Part shown: in pieces, positions 51,310-60,777 of the stretch
Layout of the letters: each line of letters begins with the position of its first letter
How positions within the stretch are numbered: position 1 is the first letter of the stretch
Origin: Prevotella sp.
GTDB taxonomy: Bacteria; Bacteroidota; Bacteroidia; Bacteroidales; Bacteroidaceae
Length of the DNA stretch: 64,000 bases
Direction of reading: 5' to 3'
Assembly: GCA_017478025.1 (NCBI GenBank)
Contig: JAFVGZ010000018.1
Span: forward strand, 102,407 to 166,406
The notes under the pieces: model-generated
What the model was told of the DNA's origin: nothing
Databases searched by the model: none
The model's input: only the letters and a program-made list of their open reading frames with translations
Program-made: the position numbers and the translations under genes

Positions 51310-51972
51310 CTAACGGTTACTGCTGAAACATTCAACCTCATGCAGCTGTTGGGCTACTTTTAGGAAATTCGCAAAATGCAAGCCCCATTGGTTGTAAACA
51401 GTTAACCTTGTGCCATCAGATAGGGTTATTAAGTCTTCTGGTTCCAAGAAGAATCGTTTAAGAAGATCGGGCTTATTTTGCAGTTTCTGCTGAATATCTT
51501 CATACGGTCTGAATACACCATGAAGAGAACTTCCACTCAATGAATCGGGAAATCGTTCTTTAAGTTGCTCGTAAGTAATACCTGGATGTCCTTCCACGTA
51601 TTTTCTAACCACGGCTAGTACAAACCTTCTTTTCTTCAAAGGCTCACCACCATCAATCGAATACTTGGAAGTGTCTCTTGTTGAGACTGAATCTGAGTCT
51701 TCGTTGAATGAAATGGACTTTATGTTTGTCTGTTCAATAAGTTGTATGTTCAGGCCTTCACTCTTATCAAATGTCACTTTCATCAAGAGTTTGCCCCTTA
51801 ATTTCGCGACAAAAGGTTCCAATTCCTGTTTCAGATGTGGTATAATTTCATCCCGTAGGTATTCTTTTTCAAGTTTGGCCACACCGTTCAGTTGCTCATC
51901 GCTAACAGGTAGGTTCAGAGCTTTAAGCATTTCGATTGCTTCGTATGCCTTTTTCAATAGTTCTACATCCAT
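51310..51972 (-). CDS. Accessory protein of the restriction island, paralogue 1
   Basis: 220 aa, last gene of the operon. Residues 1-85 (KKAYEAIEMLKALNLPVSDE, KLEKEYLRDEIIPHLKQELE, KVTFDKSEGLNI) align closely with the gene just upstream. The C-terminal half is unrelated to that neighbour: FVLAVVRKYVEGHPGITYEQ, LKERFPDSLSGSSLHGVF, then EDLITLSDGTRLTVYNQWGL. I have a vague memory of this last pattern from restriction-linked proteins but cannot name it. No catalytic motif is evident. A DNA-reading or sensing role is only a guess. Confidence 0.85.
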   Translation of the reverse strand: MDVELLKKAYEAIEMLKALNLPVSDEQLNGVAKLEKEYLRDEIIPHLKQELEPFVAKLRGKLLMKVTFDKSEGLNIQLIEQTNIKSISFNEDSDSVSTRDTSKYSIDGGEPLKKRRFVLAVVRKYVEGHPGITYEQLKERFPDSLSGSSLHGVFRPYEDIQQKLQNKPDLLKRFFLEPEDLITLSDGTRLTVYNQWGLHFANFLKVAQQLHEVECFSSNR

Positions 51973-51976
51973 GGTA

Positions 51977-52576
51977 CTACAGCATTTGTTTTTCTAATTT
52001 CAAACCAAGATTTAAACAACGATTGATGGTTTTTATTTGGTCATACTTAGTGTCTGTTGATGAATAGGTACAGACATATAGGCCTGGTTCAATTTCTTTC
52101 TGCCCAACCCTATACCTTTCATTCTCATGCAGCTTGTTTGAGACGAGATTCCCACCCATTATAGTAATCCCAAGTTGTTGCACTCTGCTCGGGCCAGCAT
52201 AACGAATAACATCCATTAGCGTTTCCCATACGGTTTTATTACACGAAACGTGGTTATCAGGAAACAATACGCGTATGATGTATTTTCGCTGTCGTTTTGC
52301 TGGCTGTTCGCTTGCAAATATCTGCGGTTGAATCTTAGGTCGGTCCACCAAAGAGATATCCACGCCATTCTCTTTCGAATAGGTCACTTCAAGTTCAAAC
52401 TTGTTTCTCATCTTTCCAACCATAGATTGCAGTTCCTGCTCAAAGAGTGGAATAATCTCTTCACGTACATAATCCTTTTCCAACCGAGAAATTATTGCCT
52501 TTTGCTCAGGGCTTATAGGAATATCTATTGACTTCAGCAAATCAACTGCCTCATATGCTTTATCAAGTTTCTCCAT
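51977..52576 (-). CDS. Accessory protein of the restriction island, paralogue 2
   Basis: 199 aa. The N-terminal 85 residues (DKAYEAVDLLKSIDIPISPE, RLEKDYVREEIIPLFEQELQ, EVTYSKENGVDISLVDR) match paralogue 1. The C-terminus differs: YIIRVLFPDNHVSCNKTVWE, TLMDVIRYAGPSRVQQLGI, YVCTYSSTDTKYDQIKTINR. Only four bases separate it from paralogue 1 and seven from the HerA gene upstream. Unknown function; one scaffold carrying two different effector ends is the simplest reading. Confidence 0.85.
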   Translation of the reverse strand: MEKLDKAYEAVDLLKSIDIPISPEQKAIISRLEKDYVREEIIPLFEQELQSMVGKMRNKFELEVTYSKENGVDISLVDRPKIQPQIFASEQPAKRQRKYIIRVLFPDNHVSCNKTVWETLMDVIRYAGPSRVQQLGITIMGGNLVSNKLHENERYRVGQKEIEPGLYVCTYSSTDTKYDQIKTINRCLNLGLKLEKQML

Positions 52577-52583
52577 ACCTATT

Positions 52584-54182
52584 CTATATTAAATGTGTAA
52601 CTTTTATCTTCTGCCAAGGTTTGCCTATACCAAGTGCCATATTCGCAGAATCCCTTGTAATGAGTTCTCCTTTTTGCAATCCAGCTATGGCCTGTTTGAG
52701 GTCTTGGAGAGATGAACCTGAAACACCAAACAAATCCTTTATCACGCTGTCGTTCTGCTGTTGCTGCTTCATTATAAGTGGGTATTGTGCATTTGCATAG
52801 AAGTCAAAGTACTTACTCTTGAAGCTTTCCATGTTCTGGGTGGCAAGAATGATGCTCATACCCTTATTGCGACCAACAGCAATAAGCTCACGCAGAGGAC
52901 GGTTATCAAAGTCAAGCATATAGTGAGCCTCATCGATTATAGTAAAGTGCCTCAGTTCAACACGCTCTTCATTCTTTTTCTGGGGTGGCAATGTCTCGTA
53001 GATGTTGTTTAGCTTTGATACCACGAAATACACAATAGCCTTTGCCATTGCGCCATCCTTTGGGAAGCGTCCCAGATTTATGATATAACTGTTGCTCAGC
53101 AAGTCAATCTTGTCCTCATCATCAAATATATTGTTATTGACCAACTGAGTCAATACAGATGTGATGCTGTCATTCTTGTCTTGTTGCTTGTCCGGAAGTA
53201 AATCTCGGTAGCACTCCAAGATTTCAGTAAAGGTAACAGGTTTGAATCTCTTGTCCTTATATGCATTTACAATTGCCGTACTCAAACGGCTATCCATATT
53301 TGCACTAATACTTGTGCGACTTATGGAGCCCAAGGCTGATGATAGTTCTGTAGCATATAGATTCACTTCGTTAATGGGTTTGCCTGTAAAGTCCTTAAAC
53401 GGAGTGAAAGGTAGTGGGCGTTCAATAGGGTTAAGTATTGCCTTTCGATTCGTATTAAACAATTGGAGCCATTGTTCGTGCTGGGGGTCTGAAAACTCTC
53501 CCTTATAGTCAAATAACAAGAAGTTTATGGGATAGTGACTATCGCCTGACAATTCCCTGATTTGGTTTATAAGAACTGCAAGAAGATTTGATTTGCCCGA
53601 ACCTGTCGTACCGGCAATAAGTATCTGCGTGTTTGTAATGCCCTTACTGTTCATGTCTAAGTATGCAGGCATGTCATTTTCATACATACCGATATGAAGA
53701 TTCAATTCTGGAATGTCGCCAATTGCTCCGCCGTTGTTCTTGGGCGCAAACAACAACCAGTCTTCAATACCGCCTCCCTTAAGCAATATCTCTCGACCGC
53801 GCAATATCTCTCTGCCTATTACGCGAGCCACAAATGATGGACTCCCCCAATCACCCTCTACATCGTGATATCTTAACTTCAGTAAAGCCTCGAAAAGCTT
53901 TCCTACGTCTGCTTTTGAAAAGAAAGTGGTAGGGTAAGGCGTATTATCCACAGGCATATTCAGACTCATGACATCCTCCACACTACGATTGCTTCTATCA
54001 CATAGGCCGGCAAAGAGACACAGACGTAGAGGAATACTCATGTTCATTCTTACAGGGCCAACGCCTTCAGAATAATCATTCAAGTCAATATGATTGCGCA
54101 GAGATGCTATCACATCCTGCATCTGGTCATGCATTCCACGAATGGAAGGAATTCCGTTTAGAACAACTTTACTTACATTCAT
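52584..54182 (-). CDS. HerA/FtsK-like ATPase with a DndE-like N-terminal domain
   Basis: 532 aa. Residues about 175-500 are a HerA-type hexameric ATPase: Walker A GTTGSGKSN at 191-199, Walker B FTIIDEAHYML with D417-E418, AVGRNKGMSIILATQN (sensor and arginine region), and a C-terminal Ile. Residues about 20-105 (GPVRMNMSIPLRLCLFAGL, TTFFSKADVGKLFEALLKL) resemble DndE, a small DNA-binding protein of phosphorothioation systems; this part is a judgement by eye. DptH of Dnd restriction is also HerA-like. It probably translocates DNA as part of the complex encoded by the operon. Confidence 0.85.
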   Translation of the reverse strand: MNVSKVVLNGIPSIRGMHDQMQDVIASLRNHIDLNDYSEGVGPVRMNMSIPLRLCLFAGLCDRSNRSVEDVMSLNMPVDNTPYPTTFFSKADVGKLFEALLKLRYHDVEGDWGSPSFVARVIGREILRGREILLKGGGIEDWLLFAPKNNGGAIGDIPELNLHIGMYENDMPAYLDMNSKGITNTQILIAGTTGSGKSNLLAVLINQIRELSGDSHYPINFLLFDYKGEFSDPQHEQWLQLFNTNRKAILNPIERPLPFTPFKDFTGKPINEVNLYATELSSALGSISRTSISANMDSRLSTAIVNAYKDKRFKPVTFTEILECYRDLLPDKQQDKNDSITSVLTQLVNNNIFDDEDKIDLLSNSYIINLGRFPKDGAMAKAIVYFVVSKLNNIYETLPPQKKNEERVELRHFTIIDEAHYMLDFDNRPLRELIAVGRNKGMSIILATQNMESFKSKYFDFYANAQYPLIMKQQQQNDSVIKDLFGVSGSSLQDLKQAIAGLQKGELITRDSANMALGIGKPWQKIKVTHLI

Positions 54183-54198
54183 AACTACCTCTATGTCT

Positions 54199-56244
54199 TT
54201 AGTCCTCTGTTTTTAGTCCAAAATAATCCTCTGTGATAACGGTACATTGCTGCTCTGGGTCACGATGCAATGTGAATGTCTTGGCCACATGAGCCTGAAT
54301 CTTCTTAAAGTCAAGTTCTGTGGTTATCTCCGTGTCTGTGCTCAACAATATAGTTTGGTGAGACAGGTTGGGGAAATACTCCTCAAGAATCACTTCACGG
54401 CTCTTCTTGTCAAGGACACCCATCACAGTATCAATAATAACCGGTGGGTTATAATCCCCCAGTTCATACAATACTTTTAGCAGAACTTGCATGACTGTCT
54501 GCTTGGCACCGGCATTCAGCTGGCTAAGAAATATCTCGTTACCATTCTTATGATAAATCTTGAAGGTAATGCCCTTACTGCCGTCACCGGTCAATTCCAC
54601 CTTGCCAATCATATCCTTATATATAATAAGGTTGATATTAAGGAGTTCACGCATTCGCCTCTCTATGTTAGTCTTCTTGTCTGCAAACAATTTATTATAT
54701 ACTGTTGCGAAGAACTTTGGAAGACGTTTGAGTGTCTCATATTGGGGATCTGGAACCTGCGGGATGTCGAAGTCATATTTCTTGATTTCCTTGTCAAAAC
54801 CATCTATCTCTGTCTTTGCTTGCTCCTTTTCCTCCTTCAGGTTTTTTATGCGCTTCATTTTGTTCTCATACAATTCCAGGAAAGAATAATCTTTACTTCC
54901 TAATTGGTGGCGCAATTCTTCCAATTGCTCATGTTTGCGTGGAAGATCCTTTTGCTCTTCATTCAGCCTTTCACGTTCTCTGTCAAGGGCAACAAATGGA
55001 TTACTATAATTACCCATAGCAACTCGCTCCAGTTCCTTGATGTCCCTTTCGCCAAGATTAGCAAAACGGTCTTTCACCGCCTGCCCTTTGTCTTGTTGCT
55101 CAATCACCACACGGGCTAAAGCATTGGTATCGATATTTGCTGTAACACCATACTTCTCCTGAAGAATTGCTACGATATCCTTGGTCAGTTTCTCTATCTG
55201 TTCTTTCCCTAATTGTATTCCGCGTGCATTTGCGATTGCCCTCTTTTCGCTTAGGATAACTTCTACTTCATCCTTGATGAGATTAGCTATTTTGGGATAG
55301 AGCACATTCACCTCTAAGTCAGCCACCAAGCTATTCATGTCTTGCACATATTTCTTCTCGGCATTATAATAGGTCTTCAGCGCGTCATTCAGCTTCACTA
55401 TTTGAGCCTGTGTTACCTCGTCAGCGGTATGGCCTTCCTGAAGCTGGTCATACTCGTCACGATGCTCGTTGACGTAGTTGATGAGTTCATTGTATTCGTT
55501 GTCCAGCCCCTGGAGGTATTCTTTCTTCTGATTGCGATCCTGAATGAGTTTCGCATATGCATTCCGTTTATCTTCATCAGCCATACGTTCCGCTGTCTTC
55601 TCTGAGAGCAGCACGTCGGCCACATCTTGAAGTGCCTTGTATTTTCCAAGCCCCATTACCATGTTGATATTATCGGTAATGAGTTGGCTCAGTTCACTCG
55701 TCTGAACAAGCTTGCCTGTCTGCATGGCATCAAACAAGAAATACTGACTCAACTCCTGAGGCAGGTTAGCACCTATTATCTTGTTTATGACATTCATGTT
55801 TTGGGCCCTCTGAGCAGCTGTCGAACCTGAACCATAGACAAATCTGTTGCCATCCATGTTCAGCTCCACGCTCTCAACGACATTGTCATCCATCAGTTTA
55901 TATGCACGACGCAGCTTGTATTGAACCTGTCTGTTCAACACTCGTCCCTCAAAGGTTATCTCTAACACTATCATCTTGTCCTTCATGCCAGAGGACACCA
56001 TCTCTCCGGCATTGAACAGCTCGATGAACTGTGCCTTGGTCAGTTTCTTGTTATTGGCTTTGCGTCCCTTTCCCGTATCAAGTCCGTATAGGGCGTGATA
56101 GATGGCATCAAAAAGCGTGGTCTTACCACAACCGTTCATACCACCAATAAGAATGATGGGACGCTCCTCGTCACAGCCTTCCAGATTGAGGTCCAGGCGA
56201 CGATAGGTCTTGTAGTTCTCAGCGTATATGCGTTTTATTTCCAT
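54199..56244 (-). CDS. DndD-like SMC/Rad50-type ATPase
   Basis: 681 aa. Walker A GGMNGCGKTT at residues 34-43 is in an N-terminal half-domain (AENYKTYRRLDLNLEG). Long charged coiled coils occupy about 200-530. The C-terminal half has signature LNAGAKQT (576-583), Walker B VIIDTVMGVLDKKSR and HQTILLSTDTEI. The DTxxGxLD and LLSTDTEI blocks are those of DndD. In the signature the usual Glu or other polar residue before K/RQ is Ala580. DndD is an ATPase in phosphorothioation; here no sulfur-transfer genes accompany it. Sixteen bases separate it from the HerA gene. Confidence 0.88.
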   Translation of the reverse strand: MEIKRIYAENYKTYRRLDLNLEGCDEERPIILIGGMNGCGKTTLFDAIYHALYGLDTGKGRKANNKKLTKAQFIELFNAGEMVSSGMKDKMIVLEITFEGRVLNRQVQYKLRRAYKLMDDNVVESVELNMDGNRFVYGSGSTAAQRAQNMNVINKIIGANLPQELSQYFLFDAMQTGKLVQTSELSQLITDNINMVMGLGKYKALQDVADVLLSEKTAERMADEDKRNAYAKLIQDRNQKKEYLQGLDNEYNELINYVNEHRDEYDQLQEGHTADEVTQAQIVKLNDALKTYYNAEKKYVQDMNSLVADLEVNVLYPKIANLIKDEVEVILSEKRAIANARGIQLGKEQIEKLTKDIVAILQEKYGVTANIDTNALARVVIEQQDKGQAVKDRFANLGERDIKELERVAMGNYSNPFVALDRERERLNEEQKDLPRKHEQLEELRHQLGSKDYSFLELYENKMKRIKNLKEEKEQAKTEIDGFDKEIKKYDFDIPQVPDPQYETLKRLPKFFATVYNKLFADKKTNIERRMRELLNINLIIYKDMIGKVELTGDGSKGITFKIYHKNGNEIFLSQLNAGAKQTVMQVLLKVLYELGDYNPPVIIDTVMGVLDKKSREVILEEYFPNLSHQTILLSTDTEITTELDFKKIQAHVAKTFTLHRDPEQQCTVITEDYFGLKTED

Positions 56245-56247
56245 AGC

Positions 56248-56466
56248 CTATATCTTTTTTAGAGCATTCTTGATAATCTGGCGTATTGTCCTGTCTTCAA
56301 CTACACCTTGATCGTTGCCGCCCTCATTGTATGATTTAAGGATTTCATCTTTCACCCAATCAGGGCTAAGCTGAAAATCAGTACTCGTACATAAGTTCTC
56401 GATAATATTCATGTCAGATGTACGTATTCCATAGTGAAGGAAAGTAGAATCAATAGATTTCTTCAT
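56248..56466 (-). CDS. Small protein of the restriction island, 72 aa
   Basis: It starts MKKSIDSTFLHYGIRTSDMN and ends RTIRQIIKNALKKI. Predominantly helical and acidic in the middle; no motif recognised. It fits snugly between the helicase (13 bp) and the DndD-like gene (3 bp), so it is a real operon member. I recall a short family annotated as a DNA-modification-system-associated small protein and this may belong to it, unverified. Possibly a subunit or adaptor. Confidence 0.8.
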   Translation of the reverse strand: MKKSIDSTFLHYGIRTSDMNIIENLCTSTDFQLSPDWVKDEILKSYNEGGNDQGVVEDRTIRQIIKNALKKI

Positions 56467-56479
56467 TATTATTAGGTTT

Positions 56480-58846
56480 TTACAGTTTACTCAATTCCAG
56501 TCGTGTCCAGCCCTCTGTGCTGTCTATATTGTCAACAAGGCCATCGGGGAAATACCAGTTCTCGCCCTCCTGTATCAGTACTCCGCCATACATTCTCACA
56601 CCTTGATTGCGATAAGTCAGGACAAACTCATACAAGGCGTTATTCTTTTCTTTGCCGTTTTCATCGCTGCCATGAGTCTTGGTATCAAACAATAGGATGG
56701 TGCCGTTCTTCATCCTGATGATGAAGTCCACATAGAAGCAGCGTTTCCTGCCGTCTTGCGAGGTGTAGGGCACAGCAAAGTGTTGCTTGCCCTCATCACC
56801 GTTCTTATACCACCAGTCCACAACTTCTCGTTGCTCGTCTATCCAGCGGGCAAACTTATGTTCTGGTATCGACACATTCTTCTGCTCGAAATAGGGAGTC
56901 AAGGCATGATTGTATATCTCGCCATAACGACTCACGTTCTTTTCCGAATTATATATACGGGTCTCAGGTACTTCCCATACAAACGTCTTATAGTCAGCAT
57001 CATTGTTGCTGTCACCATTCCCCTGCTGGCTTAACAGCGCGGAATATCTAATCAATGCCTTGCGAATCAAATCTTCGAAGTGAGGACGGTTCTTGTGATA
57101 GAGCACTACCTTTGGCACATCCATAGAGAATATCTGCAGATAGTCCTCCAAGGCTTTCTCTATGGCGCCCTTCAATACTGGTGTACTGTCGTGCTTGGCA
57201 AAAGAACCCACATTCTTTCGGCAGAACAACGTAAAGAGATTATCAAGCTCTGAGGCATTCAGCGCTATTCGCGCCTTATCCACTACCTCCACTCTCCCGC
57301 TTTCGCCTGTCAATGGAGTGTCCTTCGGAATAACAACAAAGATACGTGCCACATCTGTCGTTATGCCATGCTTCTTGGCATTGTGGCGGTTTCTTACCAG
57401 TTTGGCTTCCATTTCAGCCTCATTGGGCGCGTTATCATCCATTTCATCATCATCCCCAAAGAAATCTTCTTCACTAAACAAAAGCATGGGATTCTGCTCC
57501 CATTCCATCTCCATCATCTTCAAGAATACAGCACGGAAATCAGCACCTAAACGGTTCCTTCGTTTGCCATTCTTGTCCTGATAGACACTACGCAGCGTGA
57601 TGGGGGTAAACTCCTTACGACGATTGGCAAAAATGGTACTCAGATAATTCATGTCATCGCCGACTATCTGAATAATATCTTCTGAAAGGTTAGTATATAC
57701 ATATCCATAATTCAACCTGTCATCGTGATAGAAGCGCTGTTCCGGCATACGCAGGATTCGTCCTACGGTCTGAGTGGTAAAAGTCATACTCTTTAGCTCT
57801 CTGAATATCAGCAATACAGAGGCGCGTGGACAATCCCAACCCAATGCAATGGCCTGTTTGAAGAGCAAAACCTCTGTCATATCATCATCCTTTGTGATGT
57901 TTTCGAGATTTGGGGACTTGTCTTTCGATAGCCAAACTGCCAATCTACCATTCTCAACGGATATATCACACATTTCAGAAAGATACGCTTTCATTTCCTC
58001 GGCGATTGTCTTTTCTTCGTTTGAAAGGGTGTCGCTCGAGTCATTGGGCAACTGAATCAGTAAAAGTGGGTTAATACCATATTCAGCGTATGCCTTGGCC
58101 AGTTCTTCGCGTTTTCTCAAAGCTTTTACCAACAGTTGCTGATTTACGGTAAGCAAGGACTGGGTATTGCTGGAGTTGACATTAGGATTCAGCTCTACGC
58201 CTTTCTTTATCATCTCCTCTTCTATCACGTCTTTTCGTCTTACCTCCACACCGTGAAAACTCATCGATACAGGCGTAGCAGAGATACGCAATTCTATCTT
58301 GGGATTGATACTCTTGAGCACCTTCTCACTTTTCGTGGCGTTGCGGCCACCAAACATGTGCTCCTCGTCAATAACCGCCACGATAGGCACATTGTTCTGG
58401 ATACGAGTACGACGTAGTAACTCAAACAAAGTCCTGTTTTGCTCATTGTCGCGAATCATCACGGCATTGTCCTTGTTGATGCTCTCCCAGTTCAGGAAAA
58501 GCACATCCCCTTGTTGCAAGCCCTCCAGATGGTCACATTCGTCAAACATCACAGGTCTCAGAGAACGAGTCTCGCTAAAGAAATTCCTCATCGAGCGATA
58601 GCTCTGCTGATGCAGCTTGTTCGGAGCTATCCACACCCAAGCCACACGGGTATAGACGCAATCACCACTCACGGGCAACTCCTGTGTCAGTTCGTCAAGC
58701 AAAGCAGAGGCCATCACAGTTTTACCGCTGCCTGTCGGAGCCTTGAATACTAACTTCTGGCGGTCATCATCCTGATTGAGCATGTCAATCATCTTCTGTT
58801 TCAGTTCCCTGACAGCTCGTTTCTGATAATCTTTCAGTACTATCAT
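56480..58846 (-). CDS. Type III-like restriction subunit: SF2 helicase with PD-(D/E)XK nuclease
   Basis: 788 aa. Helicase motifs: Walker A FKAPTGSGKTVMASALLDEL near residue 34, DEEH in AVIDEEHMFGG, SATPVSMSF (motif III region), and QTVGRILRMPEQRF (motif VI). Near the C-terminus FYVDFIIRM and LLFDTKTHG give D707...D721-x-K723, a plausible PD-(D/E)XK nuclease like that of type III Res subunits. The start overlaps the methyltransferase stop by ATGA, the coupling seen in mod-res pairs. It cleaves or translocates DNA under control of the Mod subunit and perhaps the ATPases. Confidence 0.9.
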   Translation of the reverse strand: MIVLKDYQKRAVRELKQKMIDMLNQDDDRQKLVFKAPTGSGKTVMASALLDELTQELPVSGDCVYTRVAWVWIAPNKLHQQSYRSMRNFFSETRSLRPVMFDECDHLEGLQQGDVLFLNWESINKDNAVMIRDNEQNRTLFELLRRTRIQNNVPIVAVIDEEHMFGGRNATKSEKVLKSINPKIELRISATPVSMSFHGVEVRRKDVIEEEMIKKGVELNPNVNSSNTQSLLTVNQQLLVKALRKREELAKAYAEYGINPLLLIQLPNDSSDTLSNEEKTIAEEMKAYLSEMCDISVENGRLAVWLSKDKSPNLENITKDDDMTEVLLFKQAIALGWDCPRASVLLIFRELKSMTFTTQTVGRILRMPEQRFYHDDRLNYGYVYTNLSEDIIQIVGDDMNYLSTIFANRRKEFTPITLRSVYQDKNGKRRNRLGADFRAVFLKMMEMEWEQNPMLLFSEEDFFGDDDEMDDNAPNEAEMEAKLVRNRHNAKKHGITTDVARIFVVIPKDTPLTGESGRVEVVDKARIALNASELDNLFTLFCRKNVGSFAKHDSTPVLKGAIEKALEDYLQIFSMDVPKVVLYHKNRPHFEDLIRKALIRYSALLSQQGNGDSNNDADYKTFVWEVPETRIYNSEKNVSRYGEIYNHALTPYFEQKNVSIPEHKFARWIDEQREVVDWWYKNGDEGKQHFAVPYTSQDGRKRCFYVDFIIRMKNGTILLFDTKTHGSDENGKEKNNALYEFVLTYRNQGVRMYGGVLIQEGENWYFPDGLVDNIDSTEGWTRLELSKL

Positions 58847-60777
58847 GCCTCGCCTCCTTCCTTCTCTTTATACGAGTATTGTGCAGCATCTGTCAATACT
58901 TCTTCCTGCTCTTCCTCACTCAAAACTATTTCAATCGGCTGAACTTTCTTACGCTTCGGCAACACTCTTCTATATGTCTTGTAAATGGCATCAGGCAGAG
59001 CGCAGAGCGTTACTTTGTTGAGAACATCCTTAAAATCATCGTCGTATGCATACCTGCCCTCGCTAAAGACATAGATCTTGATAAACTCTTTCTCTTCCCA
59101 GGCTTTCAGTTCTTCTACTATGTATTTAATGACAGCAGGCTCATATATAATAATCATTTCCTTGCTGTCTTCAGAGAATCTTCGGGCAAAGTTCTTTCTA
59201 AGTGTCTTTCCGTTACATACTATCTTAGTCTCTTGGTACATATTTTCCTTTATACAAAGCAAATCAGTAGCAGCCTTTACCAACTCCCGCATATTCTTCT
59301 GCGTCCTGTCACGAGAGATAAAGTCCGTTTTGTAGTAGCGCAGGGTGTTGGCTTTCAAAGAATTTATATTATCACCAAATCCTAATATTACCCTACTGTT
59401 TCGGACATAGGTAACATTTTCACATATATTATTTTCGTTATTAGATATTGAAATGCATTGTCGTTTTCCCTTATCACTTTCATTGAGTAGCATAGTTGCA
59501 TGCATTGTAGTTCCACTACCTGCAAAAAAATCCAGAATTATAGATTCTTTATTTATTGCTGAAATTTGAAGAATGTCTTTAATCAAATCTAATGGTTTGG
59601 GATTGTTAAATAGTCTTTCCAAGCCTAACGTCTTTAATTGCTCTGTTCCATTACCGCTACTATATTGGGGTTTATATAAGGTACTTTTTGGCTTTTTAGA
59701 CGGCAAATCACCTAATTCTGGACGCTGTTTCTTATACAAAGAAAAATTGCCTAATGTTCCAGTAACGATAATTTCATGAAGATTATTTTTAACAGTAGAC
59801 CATTGCCATCTCCATGACATCTCCATCCCATTTGTGATAGGCAAAAGTATTGTATAGCCGATTTTTCTATAATGCTCAGCGATTTGCTTCATTATTAAAT
59901 CATCGTGTTCATAGTTTCTGGTATGTGAATTTAAAAATTCTTCTTCAGTTATTGTGGAAACTTTTAATGTTTTATTGTCAATAAGAATAGGATAATAAAG
60001 GTTAGGGCGTTTAGTTCTAGGGGCATTAACACCTGTACTTTTAAGATTAGCACCTTTTTTGTAATAGCCTATTGAATCTATTTCCCATTCGAGTAAATCA
60101 TCTTCTTCTACATTGAGCGCACCTAATGTACAAGTTTGTTTGTTTCGTGAATAAGCAATTGTGTATTCATGAGTACCAGCAAACCCGAATTCATCTTGAT
60201 TTCCTTTTAAATTCATAATTGTAGGTAAATTTCCCAAGATGTTATTCTCTCCAAAAATACTATCACACAACAACTTCAAATTCGCCTGCTCATTATCATC
60301 AATAGAAATAAAGATAACACCCTTGTCACTCAGCAGTTTTTTGGCAATCTTCAATCGCTTGTTCATAAACGAGAGCCACTTGCTGTGACGGTATGAGTCT
60401 TCTGTATCCACAAACGAGTCGTTATAGACAAAGTCCTTATTGCCCGTATTATATGGCGGATCGATGTAGATGACATCAATCTTACCCTCATGCGTATAGC
60501 TAAGGGCGGTAAGAGCCTCAAGGTTGTCACCCTCAATCAAAATATGATTGGGGGCATCCAGCTCTTTGCTCAATATCGCCTTGTCCTTTACCTCACGAAG
60601 CACGGGAAGTTCATCACGCAGACGTTCCTCCACATCTTCTGGTTTGTCTTCCCATACAAGTCCATACTTCTTGTGTTCACGCAGTAGCCCAATAAGACTA
60701 CTACGCTCGTCAACGGTAAGACCCGCTAAGGTTTGCAACTTGCTGATAAGTTCAGCCTTATCTATACGCCTACTCAT
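58843..60777 (-). CDS. Type III-like Mod subunit, beta-class DNA adenine methyltransferase
   Basis: 644 aa from ATG 60777 (MSRRIDKAELISKLQTLAGL); an ATG at 60930 would add 51 implausible residues. The catalytic motif DPPYNTGN is at 106-113 and the SAM site FAGSGTT at 418-424, an order that marks the beta class. Between them lies the target-recognition region, which is visibly AT-rich (line 59941-60000 is 14/60 G+C, against 30/60 for 60601-60660 and 26/60 for 59041-59100). It methylates adenine in a specific site to protect self DNA. First gene of the seven-gene operon. Confidence 0.92.
   Translation of the reverse strand: MSRRIDKAELISKLQTLAGLTVDERSSLIGLLREHKKYGLVWEDKPEDVEERLRDELPVLREVKDKAILSKELDAPNHILIEGDNLEALTALSYTHEGKIDVIYIDPPYNTGNKDFVYNDSFVDTEDSYRHSKWLSFMNKRLKIAKKLLSDKGVIFISIDDNEQANLKLLCDSIFGENNILGNLPTIMNLKGNQDEFGFAGTHEYTIAYSRNKQTCTLGALNVEEDDLLEWEIDSIGYYKKGANLKSTGVNAPRTKRPNLYYPILIDNKTLKVSTITEEEFLNSHTRNYEHDDLIMKQIAEHYRKIGYTILLPITNGMEMSWRWQWSTVKNNLHEIIVTGTLGNFSLYKKQRPELGDLPSKKPKSTLYKPQYSSGNGTEQLKTLGLERLFNNPKPLDLIKDILQISAINKESIILDFFAGSGTTMHATMLLNESDKGKRQCISISNNENNICENVTYVRNSRVILGFGDNINSLKANTLRYYKTDFISRDRTQKNMRELVKAATDLLCIKENMYQETKIVCNGKTLRKNFARRFSEDSKEMIIIYEPAVIKYIVEELKAWEEKEFIKIYVFSEGRYAYDDDFKDVLNKVTLCALPDAIYKTYRRVLPKRKKVQPIEIVLSEEEQEEVLTDAAQYSYKEKEGGEA

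Noticed and set aside
51310-60777. Classification as BREX or DISARM
   Set aside because: No PglZ/BrxC-like proteins and no DUF1998 or PLD-family genes are present; the Mod/Res pair and DndD/HerA ATPases do not match those gene sets.
51310-60777. Classification as a canonical Dnd phosphorothioation system
   Set aside because: No cysteine desulfurase, DndB or DndC-like PAPS-reductase gene is seen, so sulfur incorporation cannot be supported.
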